The notes: generated by a model from the letters alone, not told the origin. A stretch of 9,843 nucleotides of DNA from Lachnospiraceae bacterium UBA1748 (GCA_002314855.1 DCHQ01000045.1:14777-24619), one strand, 5' to 3'; counted from the first letter of the stretch, positions 1-6,697 are shown. Numbers and translations: made by a program.

Positions 1-388
1 TTACTTCAGCAATAAAAAGTGCAGGCAAAAACCATAATACGCCAACACCGCTAAATATTACTGAAGAAATGATATTGAAAATAAAAGTATTCATATCGAT
101 GTGATGAATTAATACATTCATGATATCGATTGGAATGTAGATAAGCGAGAACCACATATATGGTATCAGGAGTCCGTGAGCTTTTTTTGAAAGCATAACC
201 CTTAAATCAGAGCTGGTTTCATCTTTAAGCGCCATTAAGATTCCGGATACAACAAAAAAAAGAGGCATATGAAATGCAGATATAAAGCCTCTCACATTTT
301 CACTTATGTATTCAAGATGACCAAGAACAACCAGTATAATACCGACGCCCTTGGCAAGGTCCAAATATGTTAATCGCTTATTGTTCAT
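1..388 (-). CDS. Membrane acyltransferase, acyltransferase-3 family (partial, C-terminus off window)
   Basis: Only the first 129 codons are present; the frame is open to the left edge. The N-terminus reads MNNKRLTYLDLAKGVGIIL, with a conserved His near residue 24 (VVLGHLEY) and a following FHMPLFFVVSGIL segment. These are hallmarks of acyltransferase-3 integral membrane proteins, close in style to the fucose 4-O-acetylase group (COG3594). The family moves acyl groups, usually acetyl, onto cell-surface sugars or other envelope molecules; the substrate here cannot be told. Several hydrophobic helices are visible (about residues 10-23, 37-53, 72-90, 98-127). The ATG at 388-386 is the only sensible start, since the family signature begins within ten residues and there is no in-frame upstream ATG. 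No Shine-Dalgarno sequence precedes it, and a good promoter places the transcript start at or next to the ATG, so it may be leaderless. It is transcribed divergently from the 533-1987 gene. Confidence 0.88.
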   Translation of the reverse strand, partial: MNNKRLTYLDLAKGVGIILVVLGHLEYISENVRGFISAFHMPLFFVVSGILMALKDETSSDLRVMLSKKAHGLLIPYMWFSLIYIPIDIMNVLIHHIDMNTFIFNIISSVIFSGVGVLWFLPALFIAEV

Positions 389-394
389 GGTTTC

Positions 395-423
395 ATTATA
401 GTTTAATAAATATGAAAAGACAA
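395..423 (-). promoter_or_regulatory. Leftward promoter for the acyltransferase
   Basis: Read on the minus strand, TTGTCT (423-418) is followed after 17 bases by a perfect TATAAT (400-395). The predicted start point, about seven bases further on, falls at or within a base or two of the ATG at 388. This was assigned by eye from sigma-A consensus and spacing; no expression data are available. Confidence 0.55.
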
Positions 424-424
424 T

Positions 425-454
425 TTGCTTATGATCATTATTATGCTGTATAAT
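425..454 (+). promoter_or_regulatory. Rightward promoter for the 533-3234 gene group
   Basis: TTGCTT (425-430), 18 bases of spacer, then a perfect TATAAT (449-454). The -35 box matches consensus only in its TTG, but the -10 box is exact and in the right place. The predicted start near 461 would give a leader of about 70 bases. The -35 box lies one base from the leftward -35 box, so the two promoters share upstream DNA and probably any regulator. An 8-bp palindrome, ATGATCAT (431-438), sits in the spacer and could be an operator. Confidence 0.5.
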
Positions 455-461
455 ATATGTT

Positions 462-518
462 GCGCTATTATTAAAGTGATAGAATGCGCGTTTTTTATGA
501 CTTATTAAAGTGTCATAA
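462..518 (+). promoter_or_regulatory. Leader with two tandem hairpins carrying an 11-base direct repeat
   Basis: TTATTAAAGTG occurs at 468-478 and again at 502-512, exactly 34 bases apart. Each copy is wholly or largely in the loop of a possible hairpin. Hairpin 1 pairs GCGCTAT (462-468) with ATAG (479-482) and CGC (487-489) across a 4-base bulge, and is followed by six T (491-496). Hairpin 2 pairs TTATGAC (495-501) with GTCATAA (512-518), with a 10-base loop, and abuts the ribosome binding site (AAGGGAG, 521-527). The layout suggests control of the downstream gene by transcript structure or by a bound factor. No known riboswitch class is recognised. Confidence 0.4.
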
Positions 519-532
519 GGAAGGGAGATATT

Positions 533-1987
533 ATGGGAATCTTAAGTATATTTGGTAAAAAGGATACTGCAAGAGCTGGTAAGGATACAGCTGAGATAAA
601 AGAAGAAATCAAAGAAGAAGTTAAAGAAGTAGCTGAGGCTGCAGTAGAAGAGGAAGTAAAGGAAGAAACTACAGATAAAAGACCTTCCTTTGTATATGGA
701 GTTCAGGAAGTATTTGGACTTACTGATTCCAATGACATAGTGGTTATTGGTAAGGTTAAGGGTATGATTAGTATGGATGACGAGGTTATGATTACTAATC
801 CAGGCGATGACCAGCCAGTAAGATGTATATCCAAGGTAATTGGTATGGAGATAAACAAGACTAAGGTTGACCATGCCACAGATTGTCTTGTAGTCCTCAA
901 GATTTTAAATGGTGCCAATTCACTCCTTAAGATAGGTAGTGTTATTCATTCGGCTAATGCAACTAACAAGGATATCCGTCAGGCATATATAAGTGCAATG
1001 GGCGATTCTTTTGTTCTTATCAAGAATTTTGAGTTTAAGGACTTCGAAATTGAAAATATGAGTATTGCTGATGCTGCAGAAGCTTGGAAGCTTTATGGAT
1101 GGTATGTATCCAAGAACGAGCTTGCTAAAACAGATGAGCAGAAAGCAGATTATAAGAGAAAGACAGAGCCTATTATTGAGCATATGTGCAAGAAGGTTCT
1201 TTCAGCTGATGAAATCTATGTTGTATGTAATACATTAACAGGTGAACCACATCTTTTCTCTAAGACCATTCGTCAGGAGCAGGGCTTTATGTGTACTCCT
1301 CCAGAGATTTTGATTATCCCACCAGCATATGTTAATGAATACAAAAAGATATATTCTAAAGGAGATCTTGAACTTAAGAGAATCACTAAGGGTAAGAACG
1401 GTGATGGTATTATTTCATTCCTTTGGGATGCATTTTATATTGATGGTGCATGTGGAGCTAGTATTATTTCTGATATGTCTGGTGTTGCAGCTGAGAGACT
1501 TATTCCAAAGCCTGATTATACAGGAAAGAGTGAGTCAGAGATTCCAGTTACAAACCCTGCACTTACTAGATGGATTTTGCTCTTAACTCAGATCGGACAG
1601 CCTGATAGCGAGGAGTCAGAGATTATTTATAAGCTTTACCTCAGATTCATGGCACAGGAGCTTTTCAAGGCAAAATTACTTGTTCCAATTCAGACAGATG
1701 GACCTGTTCCAACACCTAATAAGGACGGAGTGGTTCTTTTCCCTGAAAATGTTAAGATATCATTCTCTACAATGACAGGAAAAGATGGCAATCGTGATGC
1801 TGTTCGTATGTACACTGATTATAAGAAGTACAACGCAGAGTTTACTAATGAGTGGAATGCTATGGTAGGACCAGCAAGTGATATGATTGGTACATTTGAT
1901 GTGGCTATTAATATGTCGAGAGCATATAAGACTGGATGCCTCATCAATAAGGATATGTTCAACGAATTAAAGGAATTAGTTAAGTAA
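533..1987 (+). CDS. Unknown protein: EF-Tu domain-2-like barrel plus two SseB-like domains
   Basis: A 484-residue cytoplasmic protein with no signal peptide or membrane segment; function unknown. Residues 17-48 are a Lys/Glu/Ala-rich charged linker. Residues 52-138 look like the beta barrel of translation-factor domain 2: FVYGVQEVFGL, then VVIGKVKGMISMDDEVMI, the counterpart of the EF-Tu VxxGRVxxGxxxxGDEV pattern. No GTPase domain is present, so this is a barrel used alone. Residues about 223-320 (IYVVCNTLTGEPHLF, PPEILIIPPAYVNEY, GACGASII) and about 372-484 (KLLVPIQTDGPVPTP, RMYTDYKKY, GCLINKDMFNEL) both follow the layout of SseB-like domains, with value, limit and GxxIN segments, suggesting a duplication. 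SseB domains are found in regulatory or accessory proteins without a settled activity. The ATG follows AAGGGAG with normal spacing. It is the first gene of its transcript and ends one base before the next start. The domain calls are by eye and moderately sure. Confidence 0.85.
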   Translation: MGILSIFGKKDTARAGKDTAEIKEEIKEEVKEVAEAAVEEEVKEETTDKRPSFVYGVQEVFGLTDSNDIVVIGKVKGMISMDDEVMITNPGDDQPVRCISKVIGMEINKTKVDHATDCLVVLKILNGANSLLKIGSVIHSANATNKDIRQAYISAMGDSFVLIKNFEFKDFEIENMSIADAAEAWKLYGWYVSKNELAKTDEQKADYKRKTEPIIEHMCKKVLSADEIYVVCNTLTGEPHLFSKTIRQEQGFMCTPPEILIIPPAYVNEYKKIYSKGDLELKRITKGKNGDGIISFLWDAFYIDGACGASIISDMSGVAAERLIPKPDYTGKSESEIPVTNPALTRWILLLTQIGQPDSEESEIIYKLYLRFMAQELFKAKLLVPIQTDGPVPTPNKDGVVLFPENVKISFSTMTGKDGNRDAVRMYTDYKKYNAEFTNEWNAMVGPASDMIGTFDVAINMSRAYKTGCLINKDMFNELKELVK

Positions 1988-1988
1988 T

Positions 1989-2165
1989 ATGTTTGAAGCA
2001 GTTTATTATACAGTGGATAGTATCGATGGCGACTATGCCAATCTTAGAAGAGATGGCGATGTGTCAGGTGAGACTAAACTGGTTGCAAGAGCTCTTCTTC
2101 CAGCAGAAATAGAAGTTGGCTCAAGAATTAAGTATGAAATGATGCAGTATTCTATGGAGGCTTAA
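1989..2165 (+). CDS. Small DUF3006-like protein
   Basis: A 58-residue frame beginning MFEAVYYTVDSIDGDYANL and ending at TAA 2163-2165. It starts one base after the preceding stop. Its only plausible ribosome binding site, AGGA at 1971-1974, is 14 bases upstream, so translation is probably coupled to the larger gene. The VDxIDGDYAxL opening, the LLPAEIEVGSRIKYE middle and the short length match the DUF3006 pattern, a small beta-rich domain of unknown function common in Firmicutes. It is cytoplasmic and probably works with, or is co-regulated with, the 484-residue protein. A strong hairpin overlaps its last five codons and stop, so base choice there may be constrained by RNA structure as well as coding. 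Confidence 0.75.
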   Translation: MFEAVYYTVDSIDGDYANLRRDGDVSGETKLVARALLPAEIEVGSRIKYEMMQYSMEA

Positions 2166-2180
2166 TCCATAGAATATTGC
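2144..2180 (+). promoter_or_regulatory. Intercistronic 15-bp hairpin spanning a stop codon
   Basis: Arm 2144-2158 (GCAGTATTCTATGGA) pairs with 2166-2180 (TCCATAGAATATTGC): 14 Watson-Crick pairs and one G-T. The 7-base loop contains the TAA stop of the small gene. No T-run follows on either strand, so it is not a standard intrinsic terminator. The ribosome binding site of the acyltransferase (AAAGGGGA, 2182-2189) starts two bases after the stem. Likely roles are mRNA stability, processing, or control of ribosome access to the next gene. Confidence 0.7.
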
Positions 2181-2193
2181 TAAAGGGGAAAAC

Positions 2194-3234
2194 ATGAACA
2201 AGAAGACAGGCTATTTGGATGGGCTAAGACTGCTTGCCATGCTAACAGTAGTTCTAATCCATACAGTGTCTGGTGTATTGACCGGTTATATCGACAGCCC
2301 TATGATGGGAACCGGTCAGTTGTATTTTTATAATAGTTTAAAGGATTTATGCACTATAGGTGTGCCTATTTTTCTTATGATATCGGGAACTTTATTTCTT
2401 AATCCCGAGAAGATTATTACCATAAAGTCTTTATTAGGTAAGTACCTTAGAAGACTTGTTCTTGCTTTATTATTTTTTGGTACAGGCTATGCTCTTTTAG
2501 AGATAGTTTTTAATTCAAGAAGCTTTGAGCTTCGATTCTTATGGATGGCATTTAAAGAGATGCTCCTTGGTAATAGCTGGGGGCATATGTGGTATCTTTA
2601 TATGCTTATTTTTATCTATTTGTTTATCCCCGTTTTTAAAGCCTTTGTAAATGCTGCTTCAAAGCAGACTTATTTTTATGTGCTTACAGTATTATTTATT
2701 ATCTGCGCTGTGATTCCGTTTATACGAGAGAACCTTGGATTCTATTTGTTTCTGAGTATTCCAGCAGTTCAGATATCAGAATTTGGTATATATATATTCT
2801 ATTTTTTGGCAGGATATTACATTCATCAGTATTTTTTTGAAAAAGATACCATAAAAAAGCCGTTATATATCGTGACTATATTGCTTGGTGTGAGTCTTGC
2901 GGTGTTGATATTTGCCAATCAGTATATGAATCTTGGCATATATGTAAGCTACAATTCAGTAATTACAGTGATGCTGTCACTTATCATATTTGCTTATGCA
3001 AAGCTGGTTTTCGGTGAGTGCAGGCTGTCAGGAAAAATTAGAGAAAATATTTTTGGTGTTTACCTTATTCATACATTCTTTATTAACCTGTTATATAAAG
3101 TATGCAATATAACACCATTAATGCTTGGAGGTTATGTATTATTACCAGTATTTGTTGTAGGTGTATTTCTTGTCACACTTATGACAGTATGGGTCATTAG
3201 AAGGATACCACCTCTTAGAAAATATATTTTATAA
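2194..3234 (+). CDS. Membrane O-acyltransferase, WecH-like (acyltransferase-3 family)
   Basis: A 346-residue, strongly hydrophobic protein with about ten predicted membrane helices, the usual size for the family. The signature LDGLRLLAMLTVVLIHTVSG (residues 8-27) carries the conserved catalytic-region Arg12 and His23. The GVPIFLMISGTLFL segment (56-69), HMWYLYMLIFIYLFIP (121-136) and NIFGVYLIHTFF near 285-296 match surface polysaccharide O-acyltransferases of COG3274, whose studied member WecH acetylates enterobacterial common antigen. The substrate here is unknown but is probably an envelope glycan or lipid-linked sugar at the cytoplasmic membrane. The start is supported by AAAGGGGA just upstream. 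It lies behind the small DUF3006-like gene and a hairpin, so it is probably on the same transcript but separately controlled. A second member of the same superfamily lies divergently at the left edge. The two are distinct in sequence, not a recent duplication. Confidence 0.92.
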   Translation: MNKKTGYLDGLRLLAMLTVVLIHTVSGVLTGYIDSPMMGTGQLYFYNSLKDLCTIGVPIFLMISGTLFLNPEKIITIKSLLGKYLRRLVLALLFFGTGYALLEIVFNSRSFELRFLWMAFKEMLLGNSWGHMWYLYMLIFIYLFIPVFKAFVNAASKQTYFYVLTVLFIICAVIPFIRENLGFYLFLSIPAVQISEFGIYIFYFLAGYYIHQYFFEKDTIKKPLYIVTILLGVSLAVLIFANQYMNLGIYVSYNSVITVMLSLIIFAYAKLVFGECRLSGKIRENIFGVYLIHTFFINLLYKVCNITPLMLGGYVLLPVFVVGVFLVTLMTVWVIRRIPPLRKYIL

Positions 3235-3235
3235 T
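3230..3235 (+). promoter_or_regulatory. Weak candidate -10 box ahead of the MoxR operon
   Basis: A perfect TATAAT overlaps the acyltransferase stop codon, 31 bases before the MoxR start. No convincing -35 box is found at 16-19 bases upstream and there is no TG extension, so this may be chance in AT-rich DNA. If it is not real, the MoxR operon is read through from the promoter near 425 or from one inside the acyltransferase gene. Confidence 0.22.
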
Positions 3236-3265
3236 ACACTATTTATTTAGGTATGAAAGGAAACA

Positions 3266-4261
3266 ATGATGGAACAGAACAAATCAGCAATTACAAGTGA
3301 AGAATTACAGAAAGCTGTTAGTATCTCCAACAAGATACGTAGCTATTATGAAAGCAAGGTTGTAGGCCAGGAGTGGCTGGGATACGCACTTTTAGTATCA
3401 CTTATCACCAATGGTCATATCCTTCTTGAGTCAGTACCCGGTCTTGCCAAGACAACTGCAGCTAAGGTTATGACAGAAGCGGTACATGGTGAATTTTCTC
3501 GTATTCAGTGTACACCGGATCTTCTTCCTAGTGATATTATTGGTACTCAGACTTATAACATGGCTACAAATACATTTGAGACAAAGCTTGGTCCAGTATG
3601 TGCTAACTTTGTTCTTCTTGATGAGATTAACCGTTCTAGTGCCAAGACACAGAGTGCCATGCTTGAGGCCATGCAGGAAAAGGCGATTTCTATTGGAGGT
3701 AAGACCTACAAGCTTCCAGATGTATTTATCGTAATCGCAACACAAAACCCTATTGAACAGGAAGGTACTTACGTTCTTTCAGAGGCACAGCTTGACCGTT
3801 TCTTACTTAAAGAAAAGATTACATATCCAGATGCTAATCAGGAGATAGAAATACTTAATCGTATTGAGCAGGATGTATTCTCAGCAGTTCAGTCCGTTGC
3901 AACTCTTGAGGATATTAAGTTCCTTCAGAATCTTTGCCAGAAGGTGTATGTAGATCCTTCAGTAAAGAAGTATATCGTAGATATTGTACAGGCTACACGT
4001 ATTACAGATAAAATTCTTCCACCAGCACTTTCACAGTATGTAGCTATGGGCTCAAGTACACGAGCTGCAATTGCATTTATGGAAGTTGCCAAGGCAGTAG
4101 CTCTTGTTAATGGTCGTGATTACTGTACACCAGATGATGTTAAGAGCATGCGCTACAGTGTGCTTCGTCATAGAATTATGATGAACTTTGCAGCAGTAGC
4201 TGATGGAGTTGCAGAAGAAACAATTATTGATGCAATTATAGGAGCAGTTAAGACACCATGA
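3266..4261 (+). CDS. MoxR-family AAA+ ATPase
   Basis: A 331-residue cytoplasmic ATPase of normal MoxR length. In order: Walker A SVPGLAKTT (56-64; MoxR proteins often have A-K-T here rather than G-K-T, though Ser at the first position is less usual), the DLLPSDIIGTQ segment (85-95), Walker B VLLDEIN (116-122), sensor 1 ATQNP (158-162), LDRF with the Arg finger R178, and sensor 2 GSSTRA (R266). MoxR ATPases act as chaperones that mature or activate vWA-domain partners, usually encoded next door. Here the next gene is its DUF58 partner, joined by an ATGA overlap, and two vWA genes follow. Two ATGs (3266 and 3269) are possible starts. AAGG at 3257-3260 is five or eight bases away, so the second, giving 330 residues, is equally likely or slightly better. 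Confidence 0.95.
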   Translation: MMEQNKSAITSEELQKAVSISNKIRSYYESKVVGQEWLGYALLVSLITNGHILLESVPGLAKTTAAKVMTEAVHGEFSRIQCTPDLLPSDIIGTQTYNMATNTFETKLGPVCANFVLLDEINRSSAKTQSAMLEAMQEKAISIGGKTYKLPDVFIVIATQNPIEQEGTYVLSEAQLDRFLLKEKITYPDANQEIEILNRIEQDVFSAVQSVATLEDIKFLQNLCQKVYVDPSVKKYIVDIVQATRITDKILPPALSQYVAMGSSTRAAIAFMEVAKAVALVNGRDYCTPDDVKSMRYSVLRHRIMMNFAAVADGVAEETIIDAIIGAVKTP

Positions 4262-5145
4262 TGAGAATGAGTTATATTTCCAGGATTGAAGCAAGCCTGA
4301 AGAGATATAAAACAATTCATACTAGAAAAGCCACGAGTCGTGTCATAGATGGATCATATAATTCTATCTATAAGGGCAGGAGTCTTAACTTTGATGAGCT
4401 TCGCGAATACGTGATCGGTGACGAAGTTAAGGATATTGACTGGAAGGCATCTGCAAGAAGTGGCAAGGTTCTTATCCGTCAGTATATTGCAGAGAAGAAG
4501 CATAATGTAATGTTTGTATTTGATGCAAACAGACGTATGCTTGCTGATACAGAAAAAGGTAATGAGAAGCGAGAAATGGCCATTTTAAGTGCTGGAACTT
4601 TAGCATATCTTGTTACTCGTAATGGTGAGTATGTGAGTGCTTTATATAAGGGGGAGAAGGGGTTGCAAATGCATCCTTTCAAGACCGGACTTGCTAATGT
4701 TGAAAACATTCTTAACTGTTATCACAGAGATGTTACATCCAAGAATACTTCATCATTAGATGATGTTCTTGAGTATATCGTAAGAACAATGAAGCGTAAG
4801 ATGATTATTGTGGTTGTCACTGATATATCTGGAATGAGAGAGGTTTCAGAAACAACACTAAAGAGGCTTCTTCTTGCCAATGACGTGATGTTTATTAATG
4901 TTAGTGATGGTGGTATGGCAGGTAAGAAGGTTTATGATATCGGTGGCAAGAATTATATGCCAGCATTCCTTACCTCTAGCAAAAAGCTTGCAAAACTGGA
5001 AAAAGAAAAAAGAGAGCAAATAATCAATTCATGTAAGAATAAGTTTAAAAAGTATGGTGTGTCTATGACAACTGTAGATGAACCGGATGATATGGACGCA
5101 CGACTTATTGAATTACTTGAAAAGCACAAGATAGAGATGCGCTAG
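4258..5145 (+). CDS. DUF58 protein, partner of MoxR
   Basis: A 295-residue cytoplasmic protein. The DUF58 hallmark is clear at residues 39-75: KGRSLNFDELREYVIGDEVK, then DIDWKASARSGKVLIRQY. Members follow moxR in most genomes and are thought to be its client or adaptor. A vWA-like fold should follow: FVFDANRRM (87-94) occupies the metal-site DxSxS position but reads D-A-N-R-R, so the usual two Ser ligands are lost and metal binding is doubtful. Later strands IIVVVTDISG (173-182) keep the TD motif. The C-terminus (about 231-295) is Lys/Glu-rich and helical. Unlike many relatives there is no N-terminal membrane segment. The start ATG overlaps the MoxR stop (ATGA), with further in-frame ATGs at 4261 and 4267. 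Tight coupling suggests 1:1 production with MoxR. Confidence 0.93.
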   Translation: MMRMSYISRIEASLKRYKTIHTRKATSRVIDGSYNSIYKGRSLNFDELREYVIGDEVKDIDWKASARSGKVLIRQYIAEKKHNVMFVFDANRRMLADTEKGNEKREMAILSAGTLAYLVTRNGEYVSALYKGEKGLQMHPFKTGLANVENILNCYHRDVTSKNTSSLDDVLEYIVRTMKRKMIIVVVTDISGMREVSETTLKRLLLANDVMFINVSDGGMAGKKVYDIGGKNYMPAFLTSSKKLAKLEKEKREQIINSCKNKFKKYGVSMTTVDEPDDMDARLIELLEKHKIEMR

Positions 5146-5176
5146 GATGATTATTGATTGAAGAAGAGGTATTAGT

Positions 5177-5647
5177 GTGAATACAAAAATACAATTACAG
5201 GATATGTTCTCGTATTCAAAGTCTCCTATCATAATATTAGGCGGACTCGTAGCTTTGTATATCATTGTGCTTGTAGCTATGGTAGTAATACGAAAAATAT
5301 TGAAGAATAACGCTAGAAAGAAGCGCATTCCTAAGCCAGTTAATATACAAAGGTCCAGAGACAAGTATCTTAAAAAACTGGAAGCTCTGCGTAGTAAGTT
5401 TGAAACTGGAGATATTGATATTCGAGAAGCTTACCAGCGTATGAGTGCGATTATTCGAGATTATGTATATGCTGCAACAGGAAGAAGTGTTATAAGCTTC
5501 ACACTTGAAGATGTTAAGAAGGCAGAAATGCCAGCGCTTCAGGCTCTTATGGAGGAGTATTATCATCCTGAGTTTGCAAAGCATTCAGAAGGCGATGTTA
5601 TAGCATCGATTGAAAAGACAAAAAGGGCAATTGAGACATGGAATTAA
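5177..5647 (+). CDS. One-pass membrane protein, DUF4381-like, of the MoxR/vWA operon
   Basis: A 156-residue protein that starts with GTG (5177-5179), the only start after an in-frame TGA at 5159-5161. GAGGT at 5166-5170 provides the ribosome binding site. There is one membrane helix, about residues 17-38, followed by the basic stretch RKILKNNARKKR, which predicts a cytoplasmic C-terminal domain. That domain (YLKKLEALRSKFETGDIDIR, then EAYQRMSAIIRDYV and TGRSVISFTLEDV) matches the helical pattern of DUF4381-like proteins that sit between DUF58 and vWA genes in Bat-type operons. No enzymatic motif is seen; a scaffold linking the cytoplasmic ATPase to membrane vWA proteins is an inference. Its end overlaps the next start by 10 bases. 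Confidence 0.82.
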   Translation: MNTKIQLQDMFSYSKSPIIILGGLVALYIIVLVAMVVIRKILKNNARKKRIPKPVNIQRSRDKYLKKLEALRSKFETGDIDIREAYQRMSAIIRDYVYAATGRSVISFTLEDVKKAEMPALQALMEEYYHPEFAKHSEGDVIASIEKTKRAIETWN

Positions 5648-6681
5648 AAAACATATACGCAATTTATATATGTGCTGGAATAGCTCTTCTATTCGTCTTT
5701 TTAGCATTTTTCCGTTTTAGAAGACGTGAGAAATATGGAAAAGGCAAGAAGGCTGTTATGCCAGATTATATTATGGAGATTCCTTATTATAGATACAGAC
5801 TGGTTGCATTTAAGGTTCTCAAGTTTTTAGTTGGTTTGGCGTGTATAGCAAGTTTAATGGCTTCATCAGTATTAATGGCACGTCCATACGTAACAGAGAT
5901 ATCAGAAACAGAGGAGTCCTGCCGAGACATTATTTTATGTCTTGATGTATCAACTTCGGTAGATGAGCTTAACTATTATCTTTCAGACAAGCTTATCTCA
6001 ACAGTAGATAAGCTACAGGGTGATCGCTTTGGAATCATTATCTTTAATACATCACCTGTTATGATATGTCCACTGACTACGGACTACGAGTATGTTAAGG
6101 AGATGTTAACTAATATAAAGAAGGCTTTATCAGCGCGTAACTATTATTATTCAGGTTTTGGTGATGAAGATGACTTTGATTTTGAAGAGTCCATGTATCT
6201 TAGTGACTTTATCAGTAATGGTACTCTCGTAGGTAACGAAAGAGGTTCGTCGCTTATAGGTGATGGTCTTGCATCAACAACCTGCGTGTTCCCAGATGAA
6301 GAGGATGGGGAAGAGAGAACCAAGCTTGTTATATTTGCAACTGATAATGAGCTTTGTGGTGAGCCATTTGTAACTTTGCCTGAAGCAGGGGAGTTATGTG
6401 AGGATAACGGTGTCGTTGTATATGGTATTGGTACTGACTTCATGTTTGGCAGCGAGCGTGATGAAATGAAGACCGTAGTAGAGAATACAGGCGGTAAGTT
6501 CTATATTGCCGAAGACGAAGACACAGTAAGCCAGATAGTTAAGGATATCGAAAAGCATGGTAAAAATACTGTTAAGATAGATAGAAAAGTAACTGAAACA
6601 GAATTTCCAGAAAAGCCATATATTTTACTTTTCATATCCGTATCATTAATGATGTTATTTGCAAAGATTGCTAGATTATAG
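5638..6681 (+). CDS. BatA-like membrane-anchored vWA protein
   Basis: A 347-residue protein with membrane helices at about 7-25, 60-80 and 328-343, the BatA/BatB plan. The basic loop RFRRREKYGKGKK after the first helix and the basic C-terminus place the vWA domain (about 97-310) outside the membrane. The MARP motif at 80-83, just after helix 2, is typical of BatA. The metal site is nearly complete: D103-V-S-T-S107 (DxSxS), Ser at the usual Thr position in RGSSLIGDG (202-210), and FATDNE (D236). An acidic insertion, GDEDDFDFEES (175-185), sits in the middle of the domain. Bat proteins were first linked to oxygen tolerance in Bacteroides, but that role is not general. The start lies inside the previous gene, so translation is probably coupled. 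Confidence 0.92.
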   Translation: MELKNIYAIYICAGIALLFVFLAFFRFRRREKYGKGKKAVMPDYIMEIPYYRYRLVAFKVLKFLVGLACIASLMASSVLMARPYVTEISETEESCRDIILCLDVSTSVDELNYYLSDKLISTVDKLQGDRFGIIIFNTSPVMICPLTTDYEYVKEMLTNIKKALSARNYYYSGFGDEDDFDFEESMYLSDFISNGTLVGNERGSSLIGDGLASTTCVFPDEEDGEERTKLVIFATDNELCGEPFVTLPEAGELCEDNGVVVYGIGTDFMFGSERDEMKTVVENTGGKFYIAEDEDTVSQIVKDIEKHGKNTVKIDRKVTETEFPEKPYILLFISVSLMMLFAKIARL

Positions 6682-6697
6682 ACGTGGAGTAGTATAA

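Noticed and set aside
389..532. A known riboswitch or T-box in the leader
   Set aside because: The leader after the predicted start is only about 70 bases, and no conserved core of any class I know can be seen.
595..675. Low-complexity GAAGAAGTTAAA-like direct repeats
   Set aside because: They are explained by the Lys/Glu-rich linker of the encoded protein; no exact long unit is repeated.
542..1183. Antisense open frames opposite the SseB-like gene
   Set aside because: They lack ribosome binding sites and recognisable domains, and overlap a well-supported gene. Composition is that of a shadow frame.
2144..2180. Intrinsic terminator before the acyltransferase
   Set aside because: No T-run follows the stem on either strand; it is kept as an intercistronic structure.
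3431..3745. Antisense and alternative-frame open stretches in the MoxR gene
   Set aside because: The MoxR motifs fix the real frame. The other frames read as Cys/His-rich or hydrophobic nonsense without start signals.
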